From Acidobacteriota bacterium (lineage in GTDB: Bacteria; Acidobacteriota; Terriglobia; Terriglobales; Acidobacteriaceae), in contig JACPYL010000010.1 of NCBI GenBank assembly GCA_016196065.1, positions 1,116,001-1,180,000 of the forward strand: 64,000 bases of DNA, read 5' to 3'. Made by a program: the position numbers and the translations under genes. The notes beneath the pieces were generated by a model. The model saw nothing but the letters and a program-made list of their open reading frames with translations. It had not been told where the DNA came from and searched no databases. Each line of letters opens with the position of its first letter. Position 1 is the first letter of the stretch. Shown in pieces: positions 36,422 through 45,881 of the stretch.

Positions 36422-37294
36422 GTGCTCAAGCGTGCCATCGTCGAAGCCAAGCGGGTGTTCGGACTGCACAGTCCCGGACGCAATCTCGCCGTCTTTCCCG
36501 ACGACACGTTTCTCGTTTCGTTCCCGAAGTCAGGCAACACCTGGGCCCGATTTCTGATTGCGAATCTGGTTCGCCCCAATGAGAAGATTGATTTTTCCAA
36601 TGTGAATGGCGTGATCCCCGGTCCGGAAGTCACGCGCAATCGCGATCTGCTGAGGATTCCGCGGCCTCGCATCATCAAGAGCCATCAGTATTTTGATCCC
36701 CGATATAAACAGGTGATCTACATCGTGCGCGATCCGCGCGATGTGGCGGTTTCGCAATACCACTTCCAGCGCAAGCGCAAATTAGTCGCGGATAGTTTCC
36801 CGCTCTCTGATTTCGTTACGAAATTTCTCGCTGGCGAGACCTGCTTCTACGGATCATGGGGAGAGCACGTTGGCAGCTGGCTGGCCACTCGTCATGGTCA
36901 ACGCGGTTTTGTGTTGCTGCGCTACGAAGACATGGTTGCCGATACGGCGCCGGAACTGGCGAAGGTTGCGGCATTTCTGAATATTGCCGCGACGCCCGAT
37001 CGAATCGCCCAAGCCGTAGAGCGCAGTTCGGCGGATACTATGCGCAAGCTCGAAAAATCGCAGGCGCAGGCTTTCTCTTCGACCAAAGACACGCGACAGG
37101 ATATTCCGTTCGTGCGAGCGGCCAAAGCCGGCGGCTGGCGTTCGGAGCTGCCGGAAGAAAGTGTTGCGTGCATTGAAGAAGCGTGGGGACATTTGATTCA
37201 GTGGTTGGGATACGAATTGGTGACATCGAAGCAGGTTGCGGACTCCGCTGAAAGAGGCCACACGGCCGATTTTCTGGTGGGACCGCGACGGTAA
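36422..37294 (+). CDS. PAPS-dependent sulfotransferase, tandem copy 1
   Basis: 290 residues from GTG at 36422 (AGGAG upstream). The 5'-PSB loop is SFPKSGNTWARF (33-44) and the 3'-PB motif YIVRDPRDVAVSQY lies near 100-113; TKDTRQDIPFVRAAKAGGW near the C terminus is the PAPS-contacting RxGxxGxW-like part. Sulfotransferase 1 family, cytosolic. It is followed by two close paralogues aligned through their lengths, so this is a tandem triplication. The acceptor sugar is unknown. Confidence 0.9.
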   Translation: MLKRAIVEAKRVFGLHSPGRNLAVFPDDTFLVSFPKSGNTWARFLIANLVRPNEKIDFSNVNGVIPGPEVTRNRDLLRIPRPRIIKSHQYFDPRYKQVIYIVRDPRDVAVSQYHFQRKRKLVADSFPLSDFVTKFLAGETCFYGSWGEHVGSWLATRHGQRGFVLLRYEDMVADTAPELAKVAAFLNIAATPDRIAQAVERSSADTMRKLEKSQAQAFSSTKDTRQDIPFVRAAKAGGWRSELPEESVACIEEAWGHLIQWLGYELVTSKQVADSAERGHTADFLVGPRR

Positions 37295-37325
37295 CAAACG
37301 AAACAACGAACCTGGGGAACTATTC

Positions 37326-38192
37326 ATGATTGCTCGCTTGATTGCTGGATCAAAACGGATCGTCGGAATGTACCGCCCGCGCCGCGACCTCCACATCTGG
37401 GCCGACGATATCTTTCTCGTCTCTTTTCCGAAGTCGGGCAATACCTGGACTCGCTTCCTGATTGCGAATCTGGCGTTTCCCAACGAGCGTGTTGATTTCG
37501 CCAGCATTCATCAACTTGTTCCCGATCCGTACGTGACCTACAAGCGCGACTTCGACCGTATGCCGCACCCGCGCATCATCAAGAGCCACGAATGCTTCGA
37601 ACCGCGCTACCCGCGGGCGATGTACATCGTGCGCGATCCTCGTGATGTTGTGATCTCTCAGTACCACTATCACCGCAAGTGCAACAAGATTGAAGACGGA
37701 TATCCGATGGAGAAGTTCGTGGCGCGATTCCTTGCGGGGGATACCTGTCCGCACGGATCCTGGGGAGAAAGCGTTACGACGTGGCTGACTTCACGCCACA
37801 ATGATCCGCGATTCCTGTTGCTGCGTTACGAAGACCTGGTGGCCGATCCTCGCCGCGAATTGGCACGAGTCGCGACGTTCATGAATATTGACGCCGATGC
37901 TGAGCGCATTTCGAAAGCCGTAGAACGCAGCGCCGCCGACAACATGCGCAAGCTGGAAAAGGCGCAGAGCGACAAGAGTTCGCTCACCAAGGATTCACGC
38001 AAGGATCTTTCTTTCGTTCGCGCGGCAAAGTCCGGCGGCTGGCAGAAAGATCTGCCGTCACAATATGTCGCGCAGATTGAAGCCAAGTGGGGACACATCA
38101 TGACGTTCTTGAATTACCCGCTTGTGACTCGCGATGCAGCCAGCGTAGAACCTGAACTCGCTGGATTCATGCCCGGTGGTTCGGCGCGATGA
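37326..38192 (+). CDS. PAPS-dependent sulfotransferase, tandem copy 2
   Basis: 288 residues from the ATG at 37326, behind CTGGGGAAC; an earlier in-frame start at 37236 overlaps the previous gene and is not family-like. Same motifs at the same positions as copy 1: SFPKSGNTWTRF (33-44), YIVRDPRDVVISQY, SFVRAAKSGGW. It overlaps copy 3 by 4 bases (ATGA). Confidence 0.9.
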   Translation: MIARLIAGSKRIVGMYRPRRDLHIWADDIFLVSFPKSGNTWTRFLIANLAFPNERVDFASIHQLVPDPYVTYKRDFDRMPHPRIIKSHECFEPRYPRAMYIVRDPRDVVISQYHYHRKCNKIEDGYPMEKFVARFLAGDTCPHGSWGESVTTWLTSRHNDPRFLLLRYEDLVADPRRELARVATFMNIDADAERISKAVERSAADNMRKLEKAQSDKSSLTKDSRKDLSFVRAAKSGGWQKDLPSQYVAQIEAKWGHIMTFLNYPLVTRDAASVEPELAGFMPGGSAR

Positions 38193-39058
38193 TCTGGGGT
38201 CTCAAGAAAATCGTCAAGTACGCGCTCGGCTCTGACATTGCCGGACGCAATCTGGCGATCTATCCGGACGATACGTTTATCGTTTCGTATCCTCGTTCGG
38301 GGAATACCTGGACGCGTTTTCTCGTTGCCAACCTCGTTCATCCCGAGCAGCCGATTACTTTCGCAAATATCGAAAAGCTGATTCCTGATTGCGAGGCGAT
38401 GTCGAGCCGCTTCCTGAAGTCGGTTGCGCGTCCCCGCATCATCAAGAGCCACGAATACTTCGATCCCCGGTACAAGAAGGTGCTCTACATCGTGCGTGAT
38501 CCGCGCGACGTGGTGCTCTCCTATTACGATTTCTGCCGCAAGTACCGCCAGATCGAAGACAATTTTCCGCTCAGCCGTTTCGTGAGTGATTTTGTTGCCG
38601 GGCGCCTGTTGTCCTTTGACTGGGGAACGTGGGGCGAGAATGTCAGCAGTTGGCTCTACACGCGTAACGGGCGGCCAGATTTTCTCCTGCTCCGGTACGA
38701 GGACATGCTCGACAACACGAAAGAGGAACTGACCCGGGTGGCCAGCTTCCTGGGGATTAACCCAACGCCCGAAGTGCTCAACAACGCGATCGAGCGTAGC
38801 TCCGCGGAACGCATGCGTGGCATGGAAAAGACGCAAGGCGAACAGTGGGTCACGACCAAGAATAAGCGCAGCGACATCCCATTTGTGCGAACCGCTTCTT
38901 CAGGACTGTGGAAAGAGAAATTGCCGGCCGAATCGATTGCAGAAATCGAGTCAGCATGGGGACCGTTGATGCGCCAGTTGGGATATGAGTTGACGTCCGA
39001 CCACTTCGGCACGGGTCAGAAAACGGAATCGCCAGAACTTGTAAAGGAACACATCTAG
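38189..39058 (+). CDS. PAPS-dependent sulfotransferase, tandem copy 3
   Basis: 289 residues, start in a 4-base overlap with copy 2. The PAPS loop is SYPRSGNTWTRF (33-44), with Arg for Lys at the second position of the PKSGNTW motif, and YIVRDPRDVVLSYY follows. PFVRTASSGLW replaces the RAAK-GGW of the other copies, so it is the most divergent of the three and may act on another position. Followed 31 bases later by the flippase gene. Confidence 0.9.
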   Translation: MIWGLKKIVKYALGSDIAGRNLAIYPDDTFIVSYPRSGNTWTRFLVANLVHPEQPITFANIEKLIPDCEAMSSRFLKSVARPRIIKSHEYFDPRYKKVLYIVRDPRDVVLSYYDFCRKYRQIEDNFPLSRFVSDFVAGRLLSFDWGTWGENVSSWLYTRNGRPDFLLLRYEDMLDNTKEELTRVASFLGINPTPEVLNNAIERSSAERMRGMEKTQGEQWVTTKNKRSDIPFVRTASSGLWKEKLPAESIAEIESAWGPLMRQLGYELTSDHFGTGQKTESPELVKEHI

Positions 39059-39089
39059 GGAACGCCGAGTAGTTCTCCTTCCGGCCCGT

Positions 39090-40667
39090 ATGCGCAAATT
39101 CGAAAAAGGTCAGATCATCAAGAACATCAGTTCGAGTTGGTTCTCTCTGGGAATCAACATCGTGACTGGAATTTTTCTGTCTCCCTTCATTCTTCATCAT
39201 TTGGGAGACACGGCGTTCGGCGTCTGGGTTCTGATCTTCTCGGTCACCGGGTACTACGGACTTTTTGACCTTGGCATCCGGTCCTCAGTCGTGCGCTACG
39301 TTTCCAAATTCACGGCGACCGACGAAAACGAAGAACTAGCCAAGGTCGTCAATACCAGCCTCTTCAGCTATAGCTGTATCGGACTCGCGAGCCTCCTCGT
39401 CACGCTACTGCTGTGCTTCAACGTCGAACATGTCTTCGCGAAGATTCCAGCGGAGATGATTCCGACCGCGCGCTGGCTGCTTTTCATGGTTGGCGCTTCG
39501 GTAGCGCTGGGATTTCCTCTGGGAGTTTTCGGCGGATTCCTGGAAGGCTTGCAGCGGTTCTACGTCCTCAACTGGACGAACGTCGTCGCAACCCTGCTGC
39601 GGACGTGGCTCATCGTAGTCGTGCTCAGCCGGGGATACGGCCTGCTGATGGTGGCGTTCATTACGATCGTTCTCCCGATGATCGCTTCCATCGTCCGCGC
39701 CGGCATCGCCTTGAGTATTCGGCCCGTTCCATTCGGTTTCAAGTACATCGACCGGCCTACATTCCGCCGGATCGTGAATTACAGCAGTTCGACGTTCCTG
39801 ATCATGGTGGCGGGCCGCCTGAAGTTCAAGACCGACGAAATCGTCATCGGCACGATGCTGTCAGCGGCGGCGGTTACCTACTTCAACATCGGCAACCGCA
39901 TCGTAGACTATGCCGGGCAGGTCGTGACCACGCTCGCGCAAGTCTTTACGCCCATGTCGAGCCAGTCGGAAGCCAAGGGCGACAAGAACCGTCTGCGGAA
40001 GATTTTTGTGGTCGGAAACCGCGTATGCGCATTCATTATTTTTCCCATTTGCGCGACCCTCATCATTCTCGGAAAATCTGTGATCGAGGTATGGATGGGG
40101 AAGAAGTACCTCACGACCGACAGCTATCCCGTGCTCGTGATCATGATCATAGCCTGCACGCTGTGGTGGTCGCAGAGCGCCTCCGGACGGGTTTTGTTTG
40201 GGATGTCCAAGCACAGCACATGGGCAAAGGTCACGCTCATTGAGGGTGTGTCGAACCTGATCCTCAGCATTCTTCTGGTGCGGCCGTTCGGCATCATCGG
40301 CGACGCGTTCGGCACTGCCATCCCGCTAGCGTGCAGCACGATCTTCTTCATGCCTCGCCATGTTTCGAAACTGCTCGATATTCGTTTGCGAACGTACTTG
40401 CGGGAGGCCTATGTTCTGCCGTTTCTGTTGACGATGCCGCTGGTGGCCACTCTTCTTTTGTTGAAGCAGTGGTTTGTACCTCACAACTACCGGGGGCTGG
40501 GACTCCAATTGGCGATTGGTGGAGCAGTCTATGGATCCGGATTGGCATGGGCGTACTTCAGCAACCGCGCCTTCCAGACAGGTCAGCTCGTGGTCAAGAC
40601 TGAACCGAAGCCCGAGCAATTTGAGGCCATCGCGGAAGCGGTGGACTCGACTCGCGGTGAGGTCTAA
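39090..40667 (+). CDS. Polysaccharide flippase, Wzx/MATE-like
   Basis: 525 residues, hydrophobic through most of its length with about 12-14 membrane segments; FLSPFILHHLGDTAFGVWVLI near the N terminus is typical of PST-type flippases, and internal GYYGLFDLGIRSSVVRYVS is the conserved loop. It would move lipid-linked oligosaccharide to the periplasmic face. Last gene of the plus-strand operon that includes the sulfotransferases, so sulfation probably precedes export. Confidence 0.87.
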   Translation: MRKFEKGQIIKNISSSWFSLGINIVTGIFLSPFILHHLGDTAFGVWVLIFSVTGYYGLFDLGIRSSVVRYVSKFTATDENEELAKVVNTSLFSYSCIGLASLLVTLLLCFNVEHVFAKIPAEMIPTARWLLFMVGASVALGFPLGVFGGFLEGLQRFYVLNWTNVVATLLRTWLIVVVLSRGYGLLMVAFITIVLPMIASIVRAGIALSIRPVPFGFKYIDRPTFRRIVNYSSSTFLIMVAGRLKFKTDEIVIGTMLSAAAVTYFNIGNRIVDYAGQVVTTLAQVFTPMSSQSEAKGDKNRLRKIFVVGNRVCAFIIFPICATLIILGKSVIEVWMGKKYLTTDSYPVLVIMIIACTLWWSQSASGRVLFGMSKHSTWAKVTLIEGVSNLILSILLVRPFGIIGDAFGTAIPLACSTIFFMPRHVSKLLDIRLRTYLREAYVLPFLLTMPLVATLLLLKQWFVPHNYRGLGLQLAIGGAVYGSGLAWAYFSNRAFQTGQLVVKTEPKPEQFEAIAEAVDSTRGEV

Positions 40668-40689
40668 CCCTCGAGTCGATCGCACCGCT

Positions 40690-42105
40690 CTAGTCGTCGT
40701 CCGGCCCTTCGGGCGGCCGCTTATCGTTCAAGAAAAACTGGGCGTCCAACTTGGCTGGTATTTGTTTGAACGTGAGGGGCGTCTGATTCATGTCGAAACA
40801 ATCGGACAGACTGTCAGATCGCGAATCCGCATAGCCGACCGCAGGATCAATCTCCGGCAAACCGAAGTTGTTCTCGATAAATTTCAAAATACTTCCAAAA
40901 TCGTGCGTGGCGTGCGAGATGAAGCCTGCCTTGGCATAAGGCGACACGACGATCAGCGGCACGCGCAATCCGTACTCGTAAGAGTTATGAATAGCGGGCG
41001 GGGGAACGTGATCGTACCAGCCTCCCCAATCGTCCCAGGTGATGATGATTGCGGTGTCTTTCCAATATTGGCTGTTGCCGATCGCGTTAACGACCGACGC
41101 TACCCATGACGGCCCGGAACCATCGTTGCCCTTGGCGTGATCGGAAGAAGCGTTTGTGGGAATCACCCAACTGACGGCCGCCAGCTTTCCGGCGCTAATA
41201 TCCGTCAGCACTTGCGTCTGCCCAAGCACGACATGGTTGTTCCATTCCGCTCCCACGCAACTTGTTCCGTTAGGCGGTGCTTTATCGGGTCCGCACATAT
41301 GCTCAATCGCGTTCGGGCCGGTCCAGATCGAACCCGCAAGAGGCGAATAGTATTTCCAGCTCAGGGGCCTCGCATCCAGAAGGTCAGTCAATGTGGGATG
41401 TTCGAAGCAGGGATAGATCGTCTGCGTTTCGTTGGTCAGGGCATTGAAATCGGTGGTGTCGATAATCTTCACGACTCCGTCAGGAGGCGCGATGCATCCA
41501 GTCTGCCCCGCATCGGTGTTGGTAGGATTCTCCGAAACGCTCATCACGCTTGTTTCGCTGATCGCGGAAGTCCCCGAAATGATGTATTGATGAGCAGGGA
41601 AGCTCGGCCCCTGGTTGGTCTGGAACATGCGGTCGCCGAATGTGTAGGTTTCGGCGAGCGTGAAGTAGGGCTGTACGTCGGATGCTTGCACGTACTGAAA
41701 CTGCGGGTTGGGCGGAGCACAGTCCGGATTGTTGTCCGGGCACGAGACCTTGACCAGGTCGGAGCCGTCCATGGCCCCATTGTCCCACTGCGAAAGAAAG
41801 GCGTGATGGCTATGGCCGAAATCGTATTCTGTCACAAGCGGGCCCGGAGTTAACGGGATCGTCTGTCCCAGAGAATTTTTCCCGCTACTTGCGAGATCTG
41901 CGCCCCGTGCAATGAGTACTGGATCGTGAAATAGATTGTCGGGCGTGCGATTTTCCTGAAAAATGATGACGACATGATTGATTTTTGTGGGGGGCGGCTG
42001 GTGTCCGCCGTTGCCGGCAACCCCGCCGCAACCATTCATGCTGATGAGGAACGTTGCGATTCCAGCTACGATGCCGACCAGCAAGAGCACCTTGAAGCGA
42101 ACCAT
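40690..42105 (-). CDS. Secreted phosphoesterase (phospholipase C / AcpA-type)
   Basis: 471 residues with a hydrophobic N-terminal segment (about 5-25) and a Gly/Pro-rich stretch after it; a weak lipobox (NGC, Cys26) suggests a possible lipoprotein. HVVIIFQENRTPDNLF is the N-terminal metal-binding motif of PF04185 phosphoesterases, and WDDWGGWYDHVPPP is the second. Acts outside the cytosol on phosphate esters; the substrate is not predictable. ATG has AGGAGG at ideal spacing. Convergent with the flippase gene. Confidence 0.87.
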   Translation of the reverse strand: MVRFKVLLLVGIVAGIATFLISMNGCGGVAGNGGHQPPPTKINHVVIIFQENRTPDNLFHDPVLIARGADLASSGKNSLGQTIPLTPGPLVTEYDFGHSHHAFLSQWDNGAMDGSDLVKVSCPDNNPDCAPPNPQFQYVQASDVQPYFTLAETYTFGDRMFQTNQGPSFPAHQYIISGTSAISETSVMSVSENPTNTDAGQTGCIAPPDGVVKIIDTTDFNALTNETQTIYPCFEHPTLTDLLDARPLSWKYYSPLAGSIWTGPNAIEHMCGPDKAPPNGTSCVGAEWNNHVVLGQTQVLTDISAGKLAAVSWVIPTNASSDHAKGNDGSGPSWVASVVNAIGNSQYWKDTAIIITWDDWGGWYDHVPPPAIHNSYEYGLRVPLIVVSPYAKAGFISHATHDFGSILKFIENNFGLPEIDPAVGYADSRSDSLSDCFDMNQTPLTFKQIPAKLDAQFFLNDKRPPEGPDDD

Positions 42106-42405
42106 GGGGGAGACCTCCTGAACTGACTACTCAAATCCCAAGCAGATTGAATGGAACCTTCCGCCATGACCTCGTCCCGCCGAGGCAACCTTGTGTCCAA
42201 CCAGGAGCGGTTGGGCGCGCCCCGCTCGGGGCAAGATTTCCTGACTGTGTTAACCCGCCTCTGAAAATTAATATGCGCACTTTTTGTGGAAGGTTGTACC
42301 TCGTTAGGGCAGGTTGCCGGGCAGTGTCCCCACTTACGCAGCGCTGCCAGTAGGCGAAACAATCGATGCACTGTTAAAATGATGCGACCCACCTAAGTAC
42401 CATGT
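42106..42405. other. Intergenic region before tRNA-Ala
   Basis: 300 bases with no supported protein gene. TAAAAT (42375-42380) is a candidate -10 for the tRNA gene about 30 bases downstream; no good -35 was found. The stretch also holds the promoter and leader of the divergent phosphoesterase gene. Confidence 0.35.
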
Positions 42406-42481
<76 letters not shown>

Positions 42482-42522
42482 AATTCAACTCCAAGATGAC
42501 TCCGCTATGCATGAAGTTCTTC

Positions 42523-42542
42523 GCCGCGTTCGGCGGCTTTTT
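42523..42542 (+). terminator. Probable terminator of tRNA-Ala
   Basis: GCCGC and GCGGC with a five-base loop, directly followed by five T residues, 42 bases after the tRNA. Short stem but good T-run. Confidence 0.6.
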
Positions 42543-42748
42543 CTGGTTGTTTTTCAATGGTTTGTGCATGCCAAGTGGTTCTTATGTGAAATCCGCCGCG
42601 TAGTTCTGCTAACATACGTACACTCCCTCAGGCTTAAGTGCTTAGATTTGCATCACTTTGGCGGTTCAGGTTTTGGAACCCGGGATGCTCAATTGAAGAC
42701 GGCTCTCCCCGCTGTCATTCCCGAGACTCGCTGTTGGTAGGAGCACGA

Positions 42749-43657
42749 TTGAACGGTTCGAACGAAGGGAAGCAGGTTCGGAGGAGACGCCGCTGGTATC
42801 GGCGGAGATTGCGTCTGCAGCGCGGTTTGCTGACTGCGACCATGCTGCTCCTTCTAGCCGGTGCGTGCTGGCAGAGTGCTGCGCGATGGTTATCCCTTCC
42901 GTCCCTCCATGCTTCGAATTTCCTGCCGCAATCATTTTGGACCCGGGGGAATATTCGAAACAATCTCGCGCTCATGTCGCATGCCGGCACGGTGCGCGTG
43001 TCACGATCCGGACGCAGTACCTATCCTTACTCGGTGATTCCGGGTGGGGTGAGCGATATCGCGGACCTTCGGGAGCATGCGGCACGCGACTACGTGGTTC
43101 GTCGCCACTTCGCCGGCTTCAACTATGCTCGCGCCCGACTGGTTCGGTCACAGAAAGCCCGCGAAGTTTATCTTTCCTATCGATTGCGGGATCGGATTTT
43201 TTGGACGCGCAAGAAAGTCCGTCTGCTGGAAGCGGAACTCCTGATTACCGACGGCACGATTACCGCCCGCGCCCGTTGTGGCAACCAGGTTTCGGAAACG
43301 CCGAAAGAAGAAGTTTCGGATGAAGAGCCGGCGCAGGATGTTTTGGATGAACCTGTCGCCAACATTGCGGCGATTGGCCCGGTGCTGCCGATTCAATTTC
43401 TGAATGTGCATCCCAATATGCCGGGCGTCGACGGCAATCCCCCGAGCGGCCCTCAGTTGTTTGCCGGTGGCTTCAACTTTCCTTACGTAGATTTCGGCGT
43501 GTCGATCCATCACCTCTGCAAACCGGGCGAGCAAGACAAGCGGTGCAAGCATCACCACAAGCCTCCCGCAGTACCCGAACCGGGCTCATTGCTACTGATT
43601 GGCTCCGGATTGGCATTGGTTTACTGGCGGTATCGCCGCCAGGTAACCGAGGCGTAA
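42749..43657 (+). CDS. PEP-CTERM sorting-domain protein (TTG start)
   Basis: About 302 residues from TTG at 42749 with TAGGAG five bases upstream; the longer frame back to 42638 lacks a ribosome site. After a basic Arg-rich stretch (about 11-26) comes a signal anchor (about 28-46). Mid-protein YLSYRLRDRIFWTRKKVRLLEAELL is a conserved-looking beta-rich part ending in RARCGN. The C terminus is VPEPGSLLLIGSG plus hydrophobic helix plus WRYRR, the PEP-CTERM signal for an exosortase. Probably exported and sorted to the envelope. No exosortase gene lies in the window. Confidence 0.85.
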   Translation: MNGSNEGKQVRRRRRWYRRRLRLQRGLLTATMLLLLAGACWQSAARWLSLPSLHASNFLPQSFWTRGNIRNNLALMSHAGTVRVSRSGRSTYPYSVIPGGVSDIADLREHAARDYVVRRHFAGFNYARARLVRSQKAREVYLSYRLRDRIFWTRKKVRLLEAELLITDGTITARARCGNQVSETPKEEVSDEEPAQDVLDEPVANIAAIGPVLPIQFLNVHPNMPGVDGNPPSGPQLFAGGFNFPYVDFGVSIHHLCKPGEQDKRCKHHHKPPAVPEPGSLLLIGSGLALVYWRYRRQVTEA

Positions 43658-43780
43658 ATACCCTCAAGATGCAGCGTTTTTAGGCCCGACCCCTCCTGCG
43701 AGCCGTTCTCGAAATTGGTGCTACGACTTCCGAGTATTAGCCTGCCATACTGACAGGCGTTAGACTCAGGCATAGCACCC

Positions 43781-44539
43781 ATGACTCGCCTATCCCGTTG
43801 CACGTGGTTACTCGCGTTTGGAATTCTGCCGCTTGTGCCTCTCTGCGCGCAGAATCCGATCCGTGTGCAGCATGTGGTCGTCATGGGAGGCGGATCGGCA
43901 ATCGAGGTTGAAATTCAAGCTTCGGGAACGGTCGTCCCGCAGTGCCAGGTGATCACAGGGCCAGATCGAATTATCGTGGATTTCCCAGGCACAGTGCCCG
44001 CCGCCGAACTACGCACTGTAAACGTCAATCGCGGCGCTTTGAAGACGATTCGCGCGGGACTGTTCTCAGCGAATCCGCCTGTGACGCGCGTCGTGCTCGA
44101 CTTGAGCGAGCCGCAAACCTACCAAGTGTTTTCCGTCCGCAATGTCGTGATGCTGAAGGTCGGAACCGTGAAGCCCTCCGGCGCCAAGATGATGAACGCA
44201 GCGCTCACTTCAGATTCGAGCGCGCCTGCCGCCGAGATCCAGACTGCTCCCGCTGCTCCACCTAAGCCTCCGTTGGAAGTGACTTTTGAAAATGGCTTGC
44301 TCCGGATTCACACCGAGCGCGCGACTCTCTCGCAGGTGCTATTCGAAGTGCAGCGGCAAACCGGTGCGGAGATTGCGATTCCTGCTGGTGCGGAGAGCGA
44401 AGAGATTGCTGTTGAATTGGGACCGGCCCCTGCGAGAGAAGTGCTGGCCGCGCTACTGAATGGATCGCGCTACAACTTCATCTTCGTGGGGAACAATCGC
44501 GGCCGAACGTTTCAGAAGGCGATACTCAGCGTTCGCTGA
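43781..44539 (+). CDS. Secreted AMIN-domain protein with STN-like C terminus
   Basis: 252 residues with signal peptide (about 1-23, cleavage near LCAQ). The AMIN domain (about 25-125; IEVEIQASG, DRIIVDFPGT, VTRVVLDLS) binds peptidoglycan-type glycans in AmiC and PilQ. A Pro/Ala linker leads to an STN/secretin-N-like domain (about 160-250; LSQVLFEVQRQTGAEIAIP, VLAALLNGSRYNFI). PilQ-like but without a secretin beta-barrel, so a periplasmic accessory. Faces the minus-strand Tad operon. No clear ribosome site. Confidence 0.8.
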   Translation: MTRLSRCTWLLAFGILPLVPLCAQNPIRVQHVVVMGGGSAIEVEIQASGTVVPQCQVITGPDRIIVDFPGTVPAAELRTVNVNRGALKTIRAGLFSANPPVTRVVLDLSEPQTYQVFSVRNVVMLKVGTVKPSGAKMMNAALTSDSSAPAAEIQTAPAAPPKPPLEVTFENGLLRIHTERATLSQVLFEVQRQTGAEIAIPAGAESEEIAVELGPAPAREVLAALLNGSRYNFIFVGNNRGRTFQKAILSVR

Positions 44540-44582
44540 CGCCGGTCTACTGCATTTCAATCGGAGAAAATCCTGGCAACGC

Positions 44583-45875
44583 CTACTGGTTTGAGACCAG
44601 ACGCACTGGAATGGCGGACGCACCGGTTCCTAGAATTGGCTGACCGGTTGCCAGATCACCGCAGCCCGCCATGTTGATAATCGTGGCATTGATCTTCGTA
44701 CCTGTCATGGTCGTTCCCTGCGGGTTAAGAAACAGTTGGAGGAAGCCAATCACCTGAACAGGGGACGTCGTGACGGCACCCTGATCCTTAAATACCGGGA
44801 CGTTGACCAAAGAATTGCTCACCAGAATGTTCTGGCCCGCGGCGCCGGCGACAGTATTTGCATTTCCGGCGAGGTATTGAAACGGAGGGCTAGGTACGGC
44901 GAGCGGGTCAATGCTGTCGCTATCGCCGTCGGCGCCATTGTCGTGGATGAGGACTTTAGCGGCGTCAATCGTGTCTGTGTTTCGATCAATGCCGCTCGTT
45001 GGCGTATAGATATTGAGATCAATCTTGAAATTGGCGTTCAAGCCGCAAGTGATGGGCTGCGGCACGCATCCTGCAACGCCCTTCTGGTAGGAGCTAAGGC
45101 CGGCAGCGGCCAGGGGTAACGACTGCGTCGGTTCGACGAACTGTTGGGGATCGGTACCCGTTGGATCAATGGCTGCTGGGAAGTACTTTCCTGCAGCCTT
45201 GTTGAGCACTCCGGTGCAACTGTCGCAGGCGTCTTCGAGCAACCAACTCTGGCCTGAGAGACTGTTATTGAAAATGGTACCGCTCGCGTTGAAAATTGGA
45301 TTCCCGCTTCCCGTGGGGTCCAGATTTGGCAGTAGCCACGGTTTGGCGCAAACCGGTGCGATCGGGCCGCCCGCGCCCAACGCCAGAGCGTTTCCAGATG
45401 GGTTGTACGCTTCAGCGGTGGCGGTGGCCGTAACGGCTACCTGGGCGCTACCGAAGATCCGCGCAAAGAATGTGGGCAAATCGTTTCGGGCGACTACTAC
45501 TCTGACGCGCGGGTTGTATTCAGTCCCGATGGTCGGCGGAAAGGTGACCGTCACTTCGGCGGGGTTTAAGTTTCTCCCACCCACTTTGTTCTGTGCAGCC
45601 ACCTGGGTGGCGGCATTGCTGGCGAGAGTATGGGCAAGAGCCTCGATGAATGCCGAAGGCCTGGATGTTGATCCCGAGTTCGCCATCACGCGTGCTCCGG
45701 CGAGTGCAGCTCCGTCAGCAGCAATTTGGGCCTCACTGCGGGCCGTGTAGAACGTCACAAAGTCGATCGCCAGAACTGCCATTGCTCCCACAACAAACAG
45801 CAGGATGATAGCGACCAGCAAAATGATGACGCCGCGTTCGCCTTTCGATTTCGGTGTTTTTCGGTGGCGTCGCAC
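44583..45875 (-). CDS. TadG-like pilus assembly protein
   Basis: 430 residues from GTG at 45875 with GAGG four bases upstream. A basic start and one membrane segment (about 15-37; GVIILLVAIILLF) are followed by FYTARSEAQIAADGAALAGAR, the Tad-family helical motif, and a large extracytoplasmic domain with several Cys. Probably an accessory minor pilin. Last gene of a four-gene minus operon after two TadE-like genes. Confidence 0.82.
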   Translation of the reverse strand: MRRHRKTPKSKGERGVIILLVAIILLFVVGAMAVLAIDFVTFYTARSEAQIAADGAALAGARVMANSGSTSRPSAFIEALAHTLASNAATQVAAQNKVGGRNLNPAEVTVTFPPTIGTEYNPRVRVVVARNDLPTFFARIFGSAQVAVTATATAEAYNPSGNALALGAGGPIAPVCAKPWLLPNLDPTGSGNPIFNASGTIFNNSLSGQSWLLEDACDSCTGVLNKAAGKYFPAAIDPTGTDPQQFVEPTQSLPLAAAGLSSYQKGVAGCVPQPITCGLNANFKIDLNIYTPTSGIDRNTDTIDAAKVLIHDNGADGDSDSIDPLAVPSPPFQYLAGNANTVAGAAGQNILVSNSLVNVPVFKDQGAVTTSPVQVIGFLQLFLNPQGTTMTGTKINATIINMAGCGDLATGQPILGTGASAIPVRLVSNQ

Positions 45876-45881
45876 AAGGCC

